35,594 nucleotides of DNA from Acidocella facilis ATCC 35904 (GTDB lineage Bacteria > Pseudomonadota > Alphaproteobacteria > Acetobacterales > Acetobacteraceae), in NCBI RefSeq assembly GCF_000687875.1, contig NZ_JHYG01000018.1, forward strand, positions 1 to 35,594, in the 5' to 3' direction. Below, in pieces: positions 15,780 through 23,777 of this stretch. Made by a program: the position numbers and the translations under genes. The notes under the pieces are model-generated. The model was given only the letters and a program-made list of their open reading frames with translations. It had not been told where the DNA came from and did not search any database. Positions within the stretch are counted from its first letter, which is position 1, and each line of letters opens with the position of its first letter.

Positions 15780-15831
15780 AACCGCCTTGGCCAGGTCCGG
15801 CAGCGCCGGAAACCAGCCGAGGCGGTTTTTT
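15780..15831 (+). terminator. Intrinsic terminator after the chemotaxis gene
   Basis: AACCGCCT at 15780-15787 pairs with AGGCGGTT at 15820-15827 and runs into TTTTTT. The loop contains a second hairpin, TCCGGC-AGC-GCCGGA. It ends just five bases before tRNA-Arg and isolates that gene from read-through. Confidence 0.8.
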
Positions 15832-15836
15832 CTTAT

Positions 15837-15910
15837 GTCTCCGTAGCTCAGCAGGATAGAGCACAGGATTCCTAATCCTGGGGCCGTGGGTTCGAATCCC
15901 GCCGGGGACA
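15837..15910 (+). tRNA. tRNA-Arg (anticodon CCU)
   Basis: Acceptor strands GTCTCCG (15837-15843) and CGGGGAC (15903-15909) pair with one G-T wobble, with A as discriminator. The anticodon arm CAGGA-TTCCTAA-TCCTG gives anticodon CCT. The T-arm contains GGGTTCGAATCCC. CCA is not encoded; the next bases are TTC. The 212 bp between this gene and the nitroreductase holds no recognisable gene. Confidence 0.94.
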
Positions 15911-16122
15911 TTCCCCCCTGCCCGACAGCGCTTCGGCCCCGCCCACCTCTTGCCACGCATAGACCTGGCCGCTGCGTCCATCGGCGCTGCCTCCATGGGT
16001 GATGAAACGCTACCCTCGCCAAAATTCCGCGCAGGGGGTTGTGGCCGGCCTTGATCGTTCCAAATCTCCGAACCATCGGCCGCAGGGACCAGAGAACGGC
16101 CCTGCATGATGAAGGATATTCG

Positions 16123-16761
16123 ATGACGACCTTGAACGAACGGCTTTCCTGGCGCTATGCGACGAAGGCCTTTGACCCGTCCCGGCAGGTGCCGGCGGAA
16201 AAACTGAACGCCATCCTGGAAGCCGTGCGCCTGGCGCCGACCTCCAGCGGGCTGCAGCCCTTCGAGCTGCTGGTGGTCACCACCCCCGAAATCCGCGCGA
16301 AAATCCGCGCCGTCGCCTGGGACCAGGCGCAGGTGACGGATTGCTCGCATCTGCTGGTCTTCGCCGCCTGGGACGATATCACCCCCGAGCGCGTGAACAT
16401 GATGTTTGACCTCACCAACGAGGTGCGCGGCTTCAAGAACGAAGGCTGGGAAGCCTACCGGCAGAAACTGCTCGGCATCGTCGCCGAACGCGGCACCGAG
16501 GCGAATTACCAGGCCGCCGCGCGCCAGGCCTATATCGGGCTCGGCGCGGCGCTGATCGCCGCCGCCTTCGAGGGGGTGGACGCCACCCCGATGGAAGGCT
16601 TCGACCCCGAGGCGGTGGATGAGATTCTCGGGCTGAAGGCGCGGCATCTGCGCAGCGTGCTGCTGCTGCCGCTGGGCTACCGCGCGGCTGAGCGCGACTG
16701 GCTGGTGAATTTGCAAAAAGTCCGTCGTCCGGCGGAACAATTCATCAGCTACGTGAAATAA
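16123..16761 (+). CDS. Nitroreductase-family NAD(P)H oxidoreductase (NfsB-like)
   Basis: The 212-residue FMN-binding protein starts at 16123 after a GAAGGATAT ribosome-binding site. Early residues RLSWRYATKAFD are the family's FMN-phosphate-contacting arginine pair. The SSGLQPFELLVV stretch is the conserved flavin-binding loop, and a C-terminal LLLPLGYRAAERDW stretch follows. NfsB/DrgA-type enzymes reduce nitroaromatics, quinones or related electrophiles in a homodimer. The natural substrate cannot be read. A hairpin terminator follows directly, so it is likely monocistronic. Confidence 0.9.
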   Translation: MTTLNERLSWRYATKAFDPSRQVPAEKLNAILEAVRLAPTSSGLQPFELLVVTTPEIRAKIRAVAWDQAQVTDCSHLLVFAAWDDITPERVNMMFDLTNEVRGFKNEGWEAYRQKLLGIVAERGTEANYQAAARQAYIGLGAALIAAAFEGVDATPMEGFDPEAVDEILGLKARHLRSVLLLPLGYRAAERDWLVNLQKVRRPAEQFISYVK

Positions 16762-16771
16762 CACGCCCCCT

Positions 16772-16814
16772 GGCAGCGGCGCGCCCGCGCCGCTGCCGCA
16801 GGCCGGGTTTTTCT
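16772..16814 (+). terminator. Terminator after the nitroreductase gene
   Basis: A perfect 12-bp GC stem, GGCAGCGGCGCG with CGCGCCGCTGCC, has a two-base CC loop (16772-16797). A GGGTTTTTC run follows about 10 bases later. The strong stem is clear; the distance to the T run makes rho-independent function likely but not certain. Confidence 0.7.
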
Positions 16815-16851
16815 GTTTGCGCCGACCGGCCCATGCACCTATGGCTTGCGC

Positions 16852-17175
16852 ATGACCGCAGCCTCCGCTCCCCCCTTGCTCAGCACCTTGATCATCCTGC
16901 GGGCGAAGCCCGGGCGGGAGAATGCGATCCGCGAGGCGCTGCTGGATCTGGCGGAGCTGACAGGGCTGCAGGAGCCGGGCACGCTGCAGCTGAGCCTGGT
17001 TCAGGACCCGCACGATGCCGGGCTGTTCGCCCTCACCGCCCGCTGCCGGGACGAAGCCGCTCTCTCCGCCTATCATAATTCCGACCCGATGAACCGCTTC
17101 CTGTTTTTCGCCCGCGATCTGCTGGATGGGCCAATGATTCGCGTCGCTGGGCCCGAGCTGTTCGCCTTGGGCTGA
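16852..17175 (+). CDS. ABM-domain (antibiotic biosynthesis monooxygenase-type) protein
   Basis: The 107-residue protein has the dimeric alpha-beta-barrel (ferredoxin-like) ABM pattern: LSTLIILRAKPGRENAIREA at the start (beta strand plus helix), ELTGLQEPGTLQLSLVQDP, and an RDEAALSAYHNS helix containing the conserved histidine region. Such proteins oxidise quinol-like substrates or simply bind small aromatics (YgiN type). An ATG at 16852 is preferred over a TTG six bases upstream. It ends 13 bp before the LysR gene on the same strand, so they may be co-transcribed. Confidence 0.75.
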   Translation: MTAASAPPLLSTLIILRAKPGRENAIREALLDLAELTGLQEPGTLQLSLVQDPHDAGLFALTARCRDEAALSAYHNSDPMNRFLFFARDLLDGPMIRVAGPELFALG

Positions 17176-17188
17176 ACCGGGAGCCCCC

Positions 17189-18133
17189 ATGCCGCCCGCG
17201 CCCGATGCCGCCCGCCCGCTGAATGACCGCGCTTTGCGCTATTTCCTGGCGGTGGTGCGGCTGGGCTCGATCCGCGCCGCCGCTGAGGCGCTGCATGTCG
17301 CGCCCTCGGCGATCAGCCGCCAGATCGCCGAGCTGGAGGCCAGTTGCGGCGCGCTGCTGCTGGAGCGCCTGCCGCGCGGCGTGGTGGCGACCGAGGCCGG
17401 GCGGCTAGTCGCCGAACACGCCCAGCGCCAGCAGGATGAAGCCACCGCCCTCACCGACCGGCTGCGCCAGCTGCGCGGGCTGCAGCAAGGCATTGTGCAG
17501 ATTTGCTGCGGCGCGGGGTTTCTCCCCGATCTGATGAACGCCCTGGCCGGGTTCGCCCGCGAATTTCCCGGCATCAGCTACCGCATCGTGCTCGGCACCA
17601 CGGATGCGATCACCGCCGCCGTCGCCGCCGGCGAAACCGATATCGGCCTCGCCTACAACCCCACCGCCCATGCGGATGTGCGCACGGTGGTGAAGGCGCA
17701 CCAGCCCATCCGCGCCATTCTGCCGCCGGGGCATGAGATGACAGGGCACCGCAAGCCCGTCAGTCTGCGCAGCTTCGCCTATGAGGCGACGGCGCTGCTG
17801 CCGCCCGATCATGGCATCCGCCAGCTGATCGGCCGGGCCGAGGCGAATGGCGGCTTCCGCCTGATCGCCAGGCTGGAGAGCGCCTCCTTCGAAGCACACC
17901 GGCAATTCGTGACCGCCGGCATGGGGGTGGCGTTTCTGCCGGAATTCGTGGTGTTTCCGGAGTTGCGGGACAAGAGGGTGACAGCGCTGCCGCTCTCCGA
18001 TCCGCTGCTCGCCGAGGCCATGGCGCATTTGCAGGTGCGCGTCGCGCGGCGGCTGCCGGCGGCGACGGAAACGCTGCTGCATTGGCTGGGGGAGCGGCTG
18101 CTCGCGCTGCACCCGGCGCCATCGTTGCCGTAA
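17189..18133 (+). CDS. LysR-family transcriptional regulator
   Basis: The 314-residue protein has the LysR N-terminal winged helix-turn-helix (LRYFLAVVRLGSIRAAAEAL, then SAISRQIAELE and LLERLPRGVVATEAG at about residues 14-75). A linker helix and a periplasmic-binding-like effector domain follow (LARLE, GMGVAFLPEF near the C-terminus). The ligand is unknown. It lies immediately upstream of, and in the same direction as, a catabolic operon. The 85-bp gap between them contains a dyad fitting a LysR box. The usual divergent arrangement is absent, so the assignment as the operon's regulator is inferred from proximity and the operator. Confidence 0.92.
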   Translation: MPPAPDAARPLNDRALRYFLAVVRLGSIRAAAEALHVAPSAISRQIAELEASCGALLLERLPRGVVATEAGRLVAEHAQRQQDEATALTDRLRQLRGLQQGIVQICCGAGFLPDLMNALAGFAREFPGISYRIVLGTTDAITAAVAAGETDIGLAYNPTAHADVRTVVKAHQPIRAILPPGHEMTGHRKPVSLRSFAYEATALLPPDHGIRQLIGRAEANGGFRLIARLESASFEAHRQFVTAGMGVAFLPEFVVFPELRDKRVTALPLSDPLLAEAMAHLQVRVARRLPAATETLLHWLGERLLALHPAPSLP

Positions 18134-18157
18134 AAGCAACGGATCCGTCGAAATTAA

Positions 18158-18172
18158 GTTCTTTTCCTGAAC
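18158..18172. promoter_or_regulatory. Candidate LysR-type operator
   Basis: GTTC-N7-GAAC forms an interrupted palindrome. Within it T at 18159 and A at 18171 satisfy the T-N11-A LysR-box consensus. It lies 46 bp before the start codon of the first enzyme gene and 25 bp after the LysR stop. A weaker hairpin, CGTTGC...GCAACG at 18123-18141, spans that stop. Confidence 0.5.
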
Positions 18173-18218
18173 GCTCCTGGCCGCGAAGCTCCTGCCGAGA
18201 CCAAGGGGTGTATCGCAT

Positions 18219-19100
18219 ATGGAACTACGCAGGATCGGCGTTATCGGGCTGGGCAATATGGGGTTCGGCATGGCCGCCTCGCTCAAGCGCGCCGGCTTTG
18301 AGGTGCTGGGCTTCGATATCAGTCCGGCCCGCCGGGCGATGATCGAAGCCGAGGGCATCATCTTCATCGAGGACCAGCTGGCTTTGCTGCGGCAGGTGGA
18401 CGCGGTGGTGTTCTCCCTGCCCTACGCCAAGGATGTCGAGGCCGTGGTCACCGCCGAGGGGGGCTTGCTCAGCCGCAAGGATGCTTCGGTGCTGGTGATC
18501 GACACCTCCACCTCGGACCCCGGCACAACCCGCCGCCTCGCCGCCGCGCTGGCCGCGGCCGGGCATGGCTTGCTGGATGCGCCGGTCAGCGGCGGCCCCT
18601 CGGGGGCGGCTTCCGGCAGCCTGACAATGATGATCGGCGGCACCGAGGCTGATGTCGCCCGGGCCGAGAAGGTGCTGGCCGCGATGTCCGCCAAGGCCAC
18701 CCATGTCGGCCCCAGCGGGGCGGGCAATATCGCCAAGCTGGTGAATAATCTGCTGGTGGCGGCGCATCTGGTGACCACCGGCGAGGCGCTGCGCCTTTCC
18801 GCCGCCGCCGGGCTCGCCCCGGAAGCGGCGCTGAAGGTGGTCAACGCCGCCACCGGCCGCTCCGCCATCAGCGAGGTGATGGTGCCGCGCTGGGTGTTGC
18901 CCGCCAGCTTCGATAGCGGCTTCTCCGCCGGGCTGATGCGCAAGGATGTACGCCTGGCGATCGAGCTGGCCGAGGAGAGCGGCGTGGCGCTACCGCTCAG
19001 CCAGCATGTGAAGCAGCTCTGGCAGGAGGCTGGCTGGCTCGCCGACCAGGATGATTTCACCCGCATGGCGGATTACCGCGACCGCAAGGAGATGGCGTGA
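18219..19100 (+). CDS. NAD(P)-dependent 3-hydroxyisobutyrate-dehydrogenase-family oxidoreductase
   Basis: The 293-residue protein of the beta-hydroxyacid dehydrogenase family begins IGVIGLGNMGFGMAASLKRA, the GxGxMG Rossmann motif. The substrate-binding motif is DAPVSGGPSGAASGSLTMMI. The catalytic lysine sits in GNIAKLVNNLL, and the C-terminal helical domain contains MRKDVRLAIELAEESG. The family oxidises 3-hydroxyacids (3-hydroxyisobutyrate, tartronate semialdehyde, threonate and others) to semialdehydes or keto acids. Sequence alone does not choose. It is first in the operon and overlaps the aldehyde dehydrogenase gene by 4 bp, so its product may be that enzyme's substrate. Confidence 0.9.
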   Translation: MELRRIGVIGLGNMGFGMAASLKRAGFEVLGFDISPARRAMIEAEGIIFIEDQLALLRQVDAVVFSLPYAKDVEAVVTAEGGLLSRKDASVLVIDTSTSDPGTTRRLAAALAAAGHGLLDAPVSGGPSGAASGSLTMMIGGTEADVARAEKVLAAMSAKATHVGPSGAGNIAKLVNNLLVAAHLVTTGEALRLSAAAGLAPEAALKVVNAATGRSAISEVMVPRWVLPASFDSGFSAGLMRKDVRLAIELAEESGVALPLSQHVKQLWQEAGWLADQDDFTRMADYRDRKEMA

Positions 19101-20638
19101 TGCCCGATACGATGACCATGAGCCACGCCGCCGCGCGTGTTGAGGCGCTGATCGGCCAGCTGCTGGGCGGCAAGATGGGCAGCTATATTGCCGGCCAGAT
19201 CATCCCCGGCACCGGCGCCGCCCTGACCCTGACCAACCCGGCCGACAGCAAGGCCCTGCTCAGCTTCGCCGATGCCGGGGCCGGCGTGGTGGAACAGGCG
19301 ATGCAGGCCGCCCGTGGCGCTCAGCGCGCCTGGATGGCACAGACCGCCGCCGCGCGCGGCCGGGCGATGAACGAGATCGCCCGTCTGGTCCGTGCCCATG
19401 CCGAGGCGCTGGCCGAGCTGGAAATGCTCTCCGCCGGCAAGCCGATCCGCGATACAAGCGGCGAGGTCGCCAAGGTAGCGGAGATGTTCGAATATTATGC
19501 CGGCTGGGCCGATAAGCTGCATGGCGAGGTCATCCCCGTTCCCAGCTCGCATCTCAACTATACCCGCCCGGAGCCGCTGGGCATTGTGGTGCAGATCACG
19601 CCCTGGAACGCGCCGATCTTCACCGCCGGCTGGCAGATCGCCCCGGCCATCTGTGCGGGCAATGCCGTGGTGCTGAAACCCTCCGAGCTGACCCCGCTCA
19701 CCTCGCTGGTGCTGGGCAAATTATGCGAGATGGCCGAGGGCGTGCCGAACGGCTTGGTCTCCATCCTCGCCGGGGCCGGCCCCACCACCGGGGCCGCCGC
19801 CGTGGCGCATGCTGATACCCGGCTGGTCGTCTTCGTCGGCTCGGCCGAGGCGGGCGCGCAGATCGCCGCCGCCGCCGCGCGTAACATTGTCCCGAGCGTG
19901 CTGGAGCTGGGCGGCAAATCCGCCAATATCGTCTTCGCGGATGCTGACATTGAACGCGCCTTGATCGGCGCCCAGGCCGCCATCTTCGGCGGTGCCGGGC
20001 AGAGCTGCGTGGCGGGCTCGCGCCTGCTGGTGGATCGCCGCATCCACGCCCAGTTCGTCGAGCGTCTGGCGGCGGCGGCGGCGAAAATCCCGTTCGGCCT
20101 GCCGAGCGATCCCGCCACCCAGATCGGCCCGATCAATAATCGCCGCCAGTTCGAAAAGATCGGCGCGATGGTGGATGCGGCGACGCAGAGCGGCGCGTTG
20201 TTGGCCACTGGCGGCGGCTGCCCGAACGCGCTGCAATCCAGCGGCGGCTATTTCTATGCCCCCACCATCCTGGCCGATGTCGCCCGCGATGCGCTGATCG
20301 CCCGTGAGGAGGTGTTCGGCCCGGTGCTCGCCGTGCTGCCCTTCGAGGACGAGGCAGATGCGGTGGCCCTCGCAAACGACACACCTTACGGCTTGGCCGG
20401 GGCGGTGTGGACGCAGGATCCGGGCCGCGCCCATCGCGTCGCCGGGGCGGTGCGCGCCGGCACTTTCTGGATCAATGGCTACAAGACCATCAATGTCGCC
20501 TCGCCCTTCGGCGGGTTCGGACGCTCGGGCTTTGGCCGCTCCTCCGGGCGCGAGGCGCTGAACGCCTACACCCAGATCAAGAGCGTCTGGGTCGAGACCG
20601 CCGCCAACCCCGCCGCCCCGTTCGGCTATGTCGGCTGA
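19097..20638 (+). CDS. NAD(P)-dependent aldehyde dehydrogenase
   Basis: The 513-residue protein of the classical ALDH superfamily has the cofactor region QITPWNAPIFTAGWQIAPA and VLKPSELTP. The general base is at LELGGKSAN (about Glu270), the nucleophile at GGAGQSCVAGSR (about Cys304), and a C-terminal EVFGPVLAVLPF and PFGGFGRSGFGR follow. All catalytic residues are present. The first 25 residues look like extra sequence, and a later start at one of the following methionines is possible. It probably oxidises the aldehyde or semialdehyde made by the upstream dehydrogenase, but the substrate is not identifiable. Confidence 0.93.
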   Translation: MMPDTMTMSHAAARVEALIGQLLGGKMGSYIAGQIIPGTGAALTLTNPADSKALLSFADAGAGVVEQAMQAARGAQRAWMAQTAAARGRAMNEIARLVRAHAEALAELEMLSAGKPIRDTSGEVAKVAEMFEYYAGWADKLHGEVIPVPSSHLNYTRPEPLGIVVQITPWNAPIFTAGWQIAPAICAGNAVVLKPSELTPLTSLVLGKLCEMAEGVPNGLVSILAGAGPTTGAAAVAHADTRLVVFVGSAEAGAQIAAAAARNIVPSVLELGGKSANIVFADADIERALIGAQAAIFGGAGQSCVAGSRLLVDRRIHAQFVERLAAAAAKIPFGLPSDPATQIGPINNRRQFEKIGAMVDAATQSGALLATGGGCPNALQSSGGYFYAPTILADVARDALIAREEVFGPVLAVLPFEDEADAVALANDTPYGLAGAVWTQDPGRAHRVAGAVRAGTFWINGYKTINVASPFGGFGRSGFGRSSGREALNAYTQIKSVWVETAANPAAPFGYVG

Positions 20639-21398
20639 GCTCCCCGGCTGGACCGAATTGCGGGCGGATGCCAAGGCCGGCCTTGGCGACGCGCCGGATC
20701 TCGGCCCCATTCTGGCGCCGCTGCTGGCGGCGCGCAGCCCGGCTGAGGGGCTGGCCTGCCTGCTCAGCCGGCTGCCCCCGGCCAACTGGCTGCCCACGGA
20801 ACGGCTGCGCGCCATCGCCCTGGCCGCCTACGCCGCCGGTCCGGACGCGGTGGCGGCGAGCTTCGCCGATCTGGAGACCATCCACCGGCTGAATTTCGAG
20901 CCGGGCGGGCGGCTGGGCATCTGGCTCGGCGGGCGCGGCTTTCACATCCTCGCCGCTTGGCGTGTTGCCCATGCGCTGTGGATGAACGGCCAGCACGCGC
21001 TGGCTTTGGCCTGGAAGACCGGGGCGGGCGTGCTGGGCGCGGATATCCACCCCTCAGCACGGATCGGCCCCGGGATTTTTCTCGATCACGGCATCGGCGT
21101 GGTGATCGGCGAGACGGCGGTGATCGAACCTGAAGTCTGCCTCTGGCACGGTGTCACCCTCGGCAGCACGCTGATGCAGGAGGGCGACCGCCATCCGAAA
21201 ATCCGTCGCGGCGCCATTCTCGGCGCCGGCGCCACCATCCTGGGCAATATCGAAATCGGCGAAGGCGCGGTCGTTGCCGCCGGCAGCATGGTGCTGGCCT
21301 CTGTCGCGCCCTTCACCACCGCCGCCGGCAATCCGGCCCGGCCCCGCAGCGACTACGCCCACCCTTACGGCTATACGAAACAGGACCATACGCTGTGA
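20628..21398 (+). CDS. Serine O-acetyltransferase-like hexapeptide-repeat enzyme
   Basis: The 256-residue protein overlaps the ALDH gene by 11 bp in another frame. The N-terminal helical part resembles the CysE helical domain (FHILAAWRVAHALWMNG). The left-handed beta-helix carries the CysE catalytic Asp-His pair region: HPSARIGPGIFLDHGIGVVI then GETAVIEP, followed by GDRHPKIRRGAILGAGATIL and TTAAGNPARP. These match serine acetyltransferase, which makes O-acetyl-L-serine. The placement inside a catabolic operon is unexpected, so it could acetylate another hydroxyl or amine substrate. I leave the symbol empty for that reason. Confidence 0.8.
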   Translation: MSAELPGWTELRADAKAGLGDAPDLGPILAPLLAARSPAEGLACLLSRLPPANWLPTERLRAIALAAYAAGPDAVAASFADLETIHRLNFEPGGRLGIWLGGRGFHILAAWRVAHALWMNGQHALALAWKTGAGVLGADIHPSARIGPGIFLDHGIGVVIGETAVIEPEVCLWHGVTLGSTLMQEGDRHPKIRRGAILGAGATILGNIEIGEGAVVAAGSMVLASVAPFTTAAGNPARPRSDYAHPYGYTKQDHTL

Positions 21399-22270
21399 CC
21401 ACGCTGCCCGGCATCGACCATCCGCTCATCCTGGTCCGCGACATCGAGGCGGCCCGAGCCTTCTATAATTCGCTCGGCTTCACCCTCACCCCGGTCGGCC
21501 AGCATCCCTGGGGCACCAGCACCAGCCTGGCGGTGATGGAACGCTGCGCGCTGGAGCTGATGGGCATCTATGACGAAACCTTGATCGATAATCTCGAAAT
21601 CGGCGGCTTCGCCTTTGGCCGGCACATGCATGAGGCGCTGGCCGAGCGCGAGGGCATGGCGCTGGTGGCCCTGCACAGCAAAGATAGCCGCGCCGACGCG
21701 GCGACGCTGAAAGCGCGCGGGTTGATCTCCCAGGGCCCGGTGGATTTCCGCCGCAAGGTCCGCCCGCCGGGCATGGAGTGGGACGAGGCGGTGGTCTCGC
21801 TGGATATTTTCCTCGACCCTGCTCTGCCGCGCGCCTCGCATTTCCTGGCCCAACAACATAAGCCGCATCTGCTCTGGCGCCCGGAATGGATGCAGCACGC
21901 CAATGGCGCGCATCACATCGCCGCCGTCACCTATCTGGCGCAGGCGCAGGAGAAAGTGCTCTCGCGCCTCACCGCCATGTTCGGCCCCGCAAATCCCGGC
22001 CCCGCCGGCTGGGAGGTGCCGACCGGCCAGGGCGTGTTCCGGGTGCTGCATCCGGCGGATTGGGCCTCGGTCTATGCCGATACGCCGCGCCCGGTGCTGG
22101 CGCCGAACGTGCCGGCGGGCGCGGCCATCGACATCGCGGTGCAGGACCTGGCGGCGGTGCGCGCGCTGCTGGCGCGGGCCGGGCACGATGTCTGCGAGAC
22201 CGCCTCCGGCCCCGCCCTGCGCGATGTCGCCGCCTGCGGCAATGTCGTCATCCGCTTCGTGAAAGGCTGA
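21395..22270 (+). CDS. Glyoxalase-like (VOC-superfamily) protein
   Basis: The 291-residue protein starts at a GTG at 21395 that overlaps the preceding stop. The N-terminal segment GIDHPLILVRDIEAARAFY is the VOC entry motif with its metal-ligand histidine. A second module is seen around GAHHIAAVTYLAQ and GVFRVLHPADW. The size and double-module layout fit the glyoxalase-like Pfam group PF13468. These are metal-dependent enzymes of diverse chemistry or binding proteins; no specific reaction can be assigned. Its tight coupling to the acetyltransferase and M20 genes shows it belongs to the same pathway. Confidence 0.75.
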   Translation: MTTLPGIDHPLILVRDIEAARAFYNSLGFTLTPVGQHPWGTSTSLAVMERCALELMGIYDETLIDNLEIGGFAFGRHMHEALAEREGMALVALHSKDSRADAATLKARGLISQGPVDFRRKVRPPGMEWDEAVVSLDIFLDPALPRASHFLAQQHKPHLLWRPEWMQHANGAHHIAAVTYLAQAQEKVLSRLTAMFGPANPGPAGWEVPTGQGVFRVLHPADWASVYADTPRPVLAPNVPAGAAIDIAVQDLAAVRALLARAGHDVCETASGPALRDVAACGNVVIRFVKG

Positions 22271-22274
22271 CCCG

Positions 22275-23702
22275 ATGGACCCGCGCGGCGAAACGCTCCG
22301 CAACGCCGAAACCGCGTTCGATGCGGGGGAGTTCGAGACCCGTCTGGCCGGGCTGGTGGCCATCCCCAGCTCCTCCCAGGAGCCCGCGCGCGCGGCCGAG
22401 CTGGGGCGCTATCTGCAGGAGGGGATCGGCCCCTGGCTGGATGCGCTGGGCTTTCACTGGGAAATCCACCCGAACCCGAAGTCGGGCGCCGGGCCGATCT
22501 TGCTGGCCGAACGGCTGGAGGGCGAGGATCTGCCCACCGTGATCACCTACGGCCATGGCGACACGGTGCGCGGCATGGAGGCGCAATGGAGTGCCGGGCG
22601 CACCCCCTGGGAATTGCGCCACGAGCAGCACCCAGACGGCGCGCGCTGGTATGGGCGCGGCAGTGCGGACAATAAGGGCCAGCACGCCATTAATCTGTTC
22701 GCGCTCGAACAGGTGCTGAAGGCGCGCCGCGGCCGGCTGGGGGCGAATGTGAAGCTGGTGCTGGAAACCGGCGAGGAGGTGGGCTCGCCGGGCCTGCGCG
22801 ACTTCGTCGCCGCCCATGCTGCGCGTTTGGCGGCCGACGTCTTCATCGCCAGCGACGGCCCGCGCGTGACCCCGACCACGCCAACCCTGGCCACCGGCAC
22901 GCGCGGCAATTATCATTTCGACCTGGTGGTGGCGCCGCGCAACGGCGGGGTGCATTCGGGCCATTGGGGCGGGCTGACCACGGACCCGGCGATTGTGCTC
23001 TCACATGCGCTGGCCTGCATCGCTGATCGCAATGGCCGCATACTCGTGGAAGGCTGGCGTCCGGCGCCGCTCTCTCCCGAGATCAAATCCATGCTCGCCG
23101 GCTGCCCGGTGGATATGGGCGGCGCGGCGGCGACGCTGGAGCCGGGCTGGGGCGAGCCGGGCCTCTCTCCGGCCGAAAAACTCTATGCCTGGAACAGCTT
23201 CATCGTGCTGGCGATGCTGTGCGGCGCGCCGGAGGCCCCGGCCAATGCGCTCGCCCCGCGCGCCCATGCGCATTGCCAGATCCGCTACGTGCCACAGACC
23301 GACCCCGAGACGCTGATGCCGGCCTTGCGCGCGCATCTGGATGCGGCGGGCTTTGCTGAGGTGAAGATCGAAAATCCGCGCATCGGCATGCCGGGCAGCG
23401 CCTCGGATGCGAACGACCCTTGGGTGGGCTGGGCCGCCGCCAGCATGGCGCGTTCGCTCGGCCACAAGATACAGCACATTCCAGCGACCTCCGGCGGCAT
23501 GCCGGGGGATGTGTTCCAGGACCATCTGAACACGACGCTGATCTGGATTCCCCACGGCCATAATGGCTGCCAGCAACACGGGCCTGACGAACATCTGCTG
23601 GTGGCGGCGGCGCGGGAGGGCGTGCTCGCCTTCGCCGGGTTGTGGTGGGACCTCGGCACCCCCGAGACCGCAGAGGGTGCGCCGCCACGAAGAGGGCGGT
23701 GA
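22275..23702 (+). CDS. M20-family metallopeptidase / amidohydrolase
   Basis: The 475-residue protein is a two-zinc M20 hydrolase. Visible ligand motifs are ITYGHGDTVRG, GRGSADNKGQH, LETGEEVGSPG (catalytic Glu-Glu) and FIASDGPR, with a late HGPDEH. The dimerisation/lid insert contains the GNYHFDLV and GVHSGHWGG strand. These enzymes split dipeptides, N-acyl amino acids or similar amides. Four bases separate it from the VOC gene. Its C-terminal 20 residues are charged and non-conserved. A cytosolic location is expected, since no signal peptide is seen, so the substrate must be imported first. Confidence 0.88.
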   Translation: MDPRGETLRNAETAFDAGEFETRLAGLVAIPSSSQEPARAAELGRYLQEGIGPWLDALGFHWEIHPNPKSGAGPILLAERLEGEDLPTVITYGHGDTVRGMEAQWSAGRTPWELRHEQHPDGARWYGRGSADNKGQHAINLFALEQVLKARRGRLGANVKLVLETGEEVGSPGLRDFVAAHAARLAADVFIASDGPRVTPTTPTLATGTRGNYHFDLVVAPRNGGVHSGHWGGLTTDPAIVLSHALACIADRNGRILVEGWRPAPLSPEIKSMLAGCPVDMGGAAATLEPGWGEPGLSPAEKLYAWNSFIVLAMLCGAPEAPANALAPRAHAHCQIRYVPQTDPETLMPALRAHLDAAGFAEVKIENPRIGMPGSASDANDPWVGWAAASMARSLGHKIQHIPATSGGMPGDVFQDHLNTTLIWIPHGHNGCQQHGPDEHLLVAAAREGVLAFAGLWWDLGTPETAEGAPPRRGR

Positions 23703-23777
23703 AGCAACAAGGACGATCAACAGGACCACACGGTTCCCACGTTTTTTGCGGTGCCGAGGCGGCACGAGGAGTGAGAG

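Noticed and set aside
15772-17190. 472-codon frame spanning tRNA-Arg, the nitroreductase and ABM genes in antisense
   Set aside because: It crosses a tRNA, two terminators and two real genes, and the product has no recognisable features.
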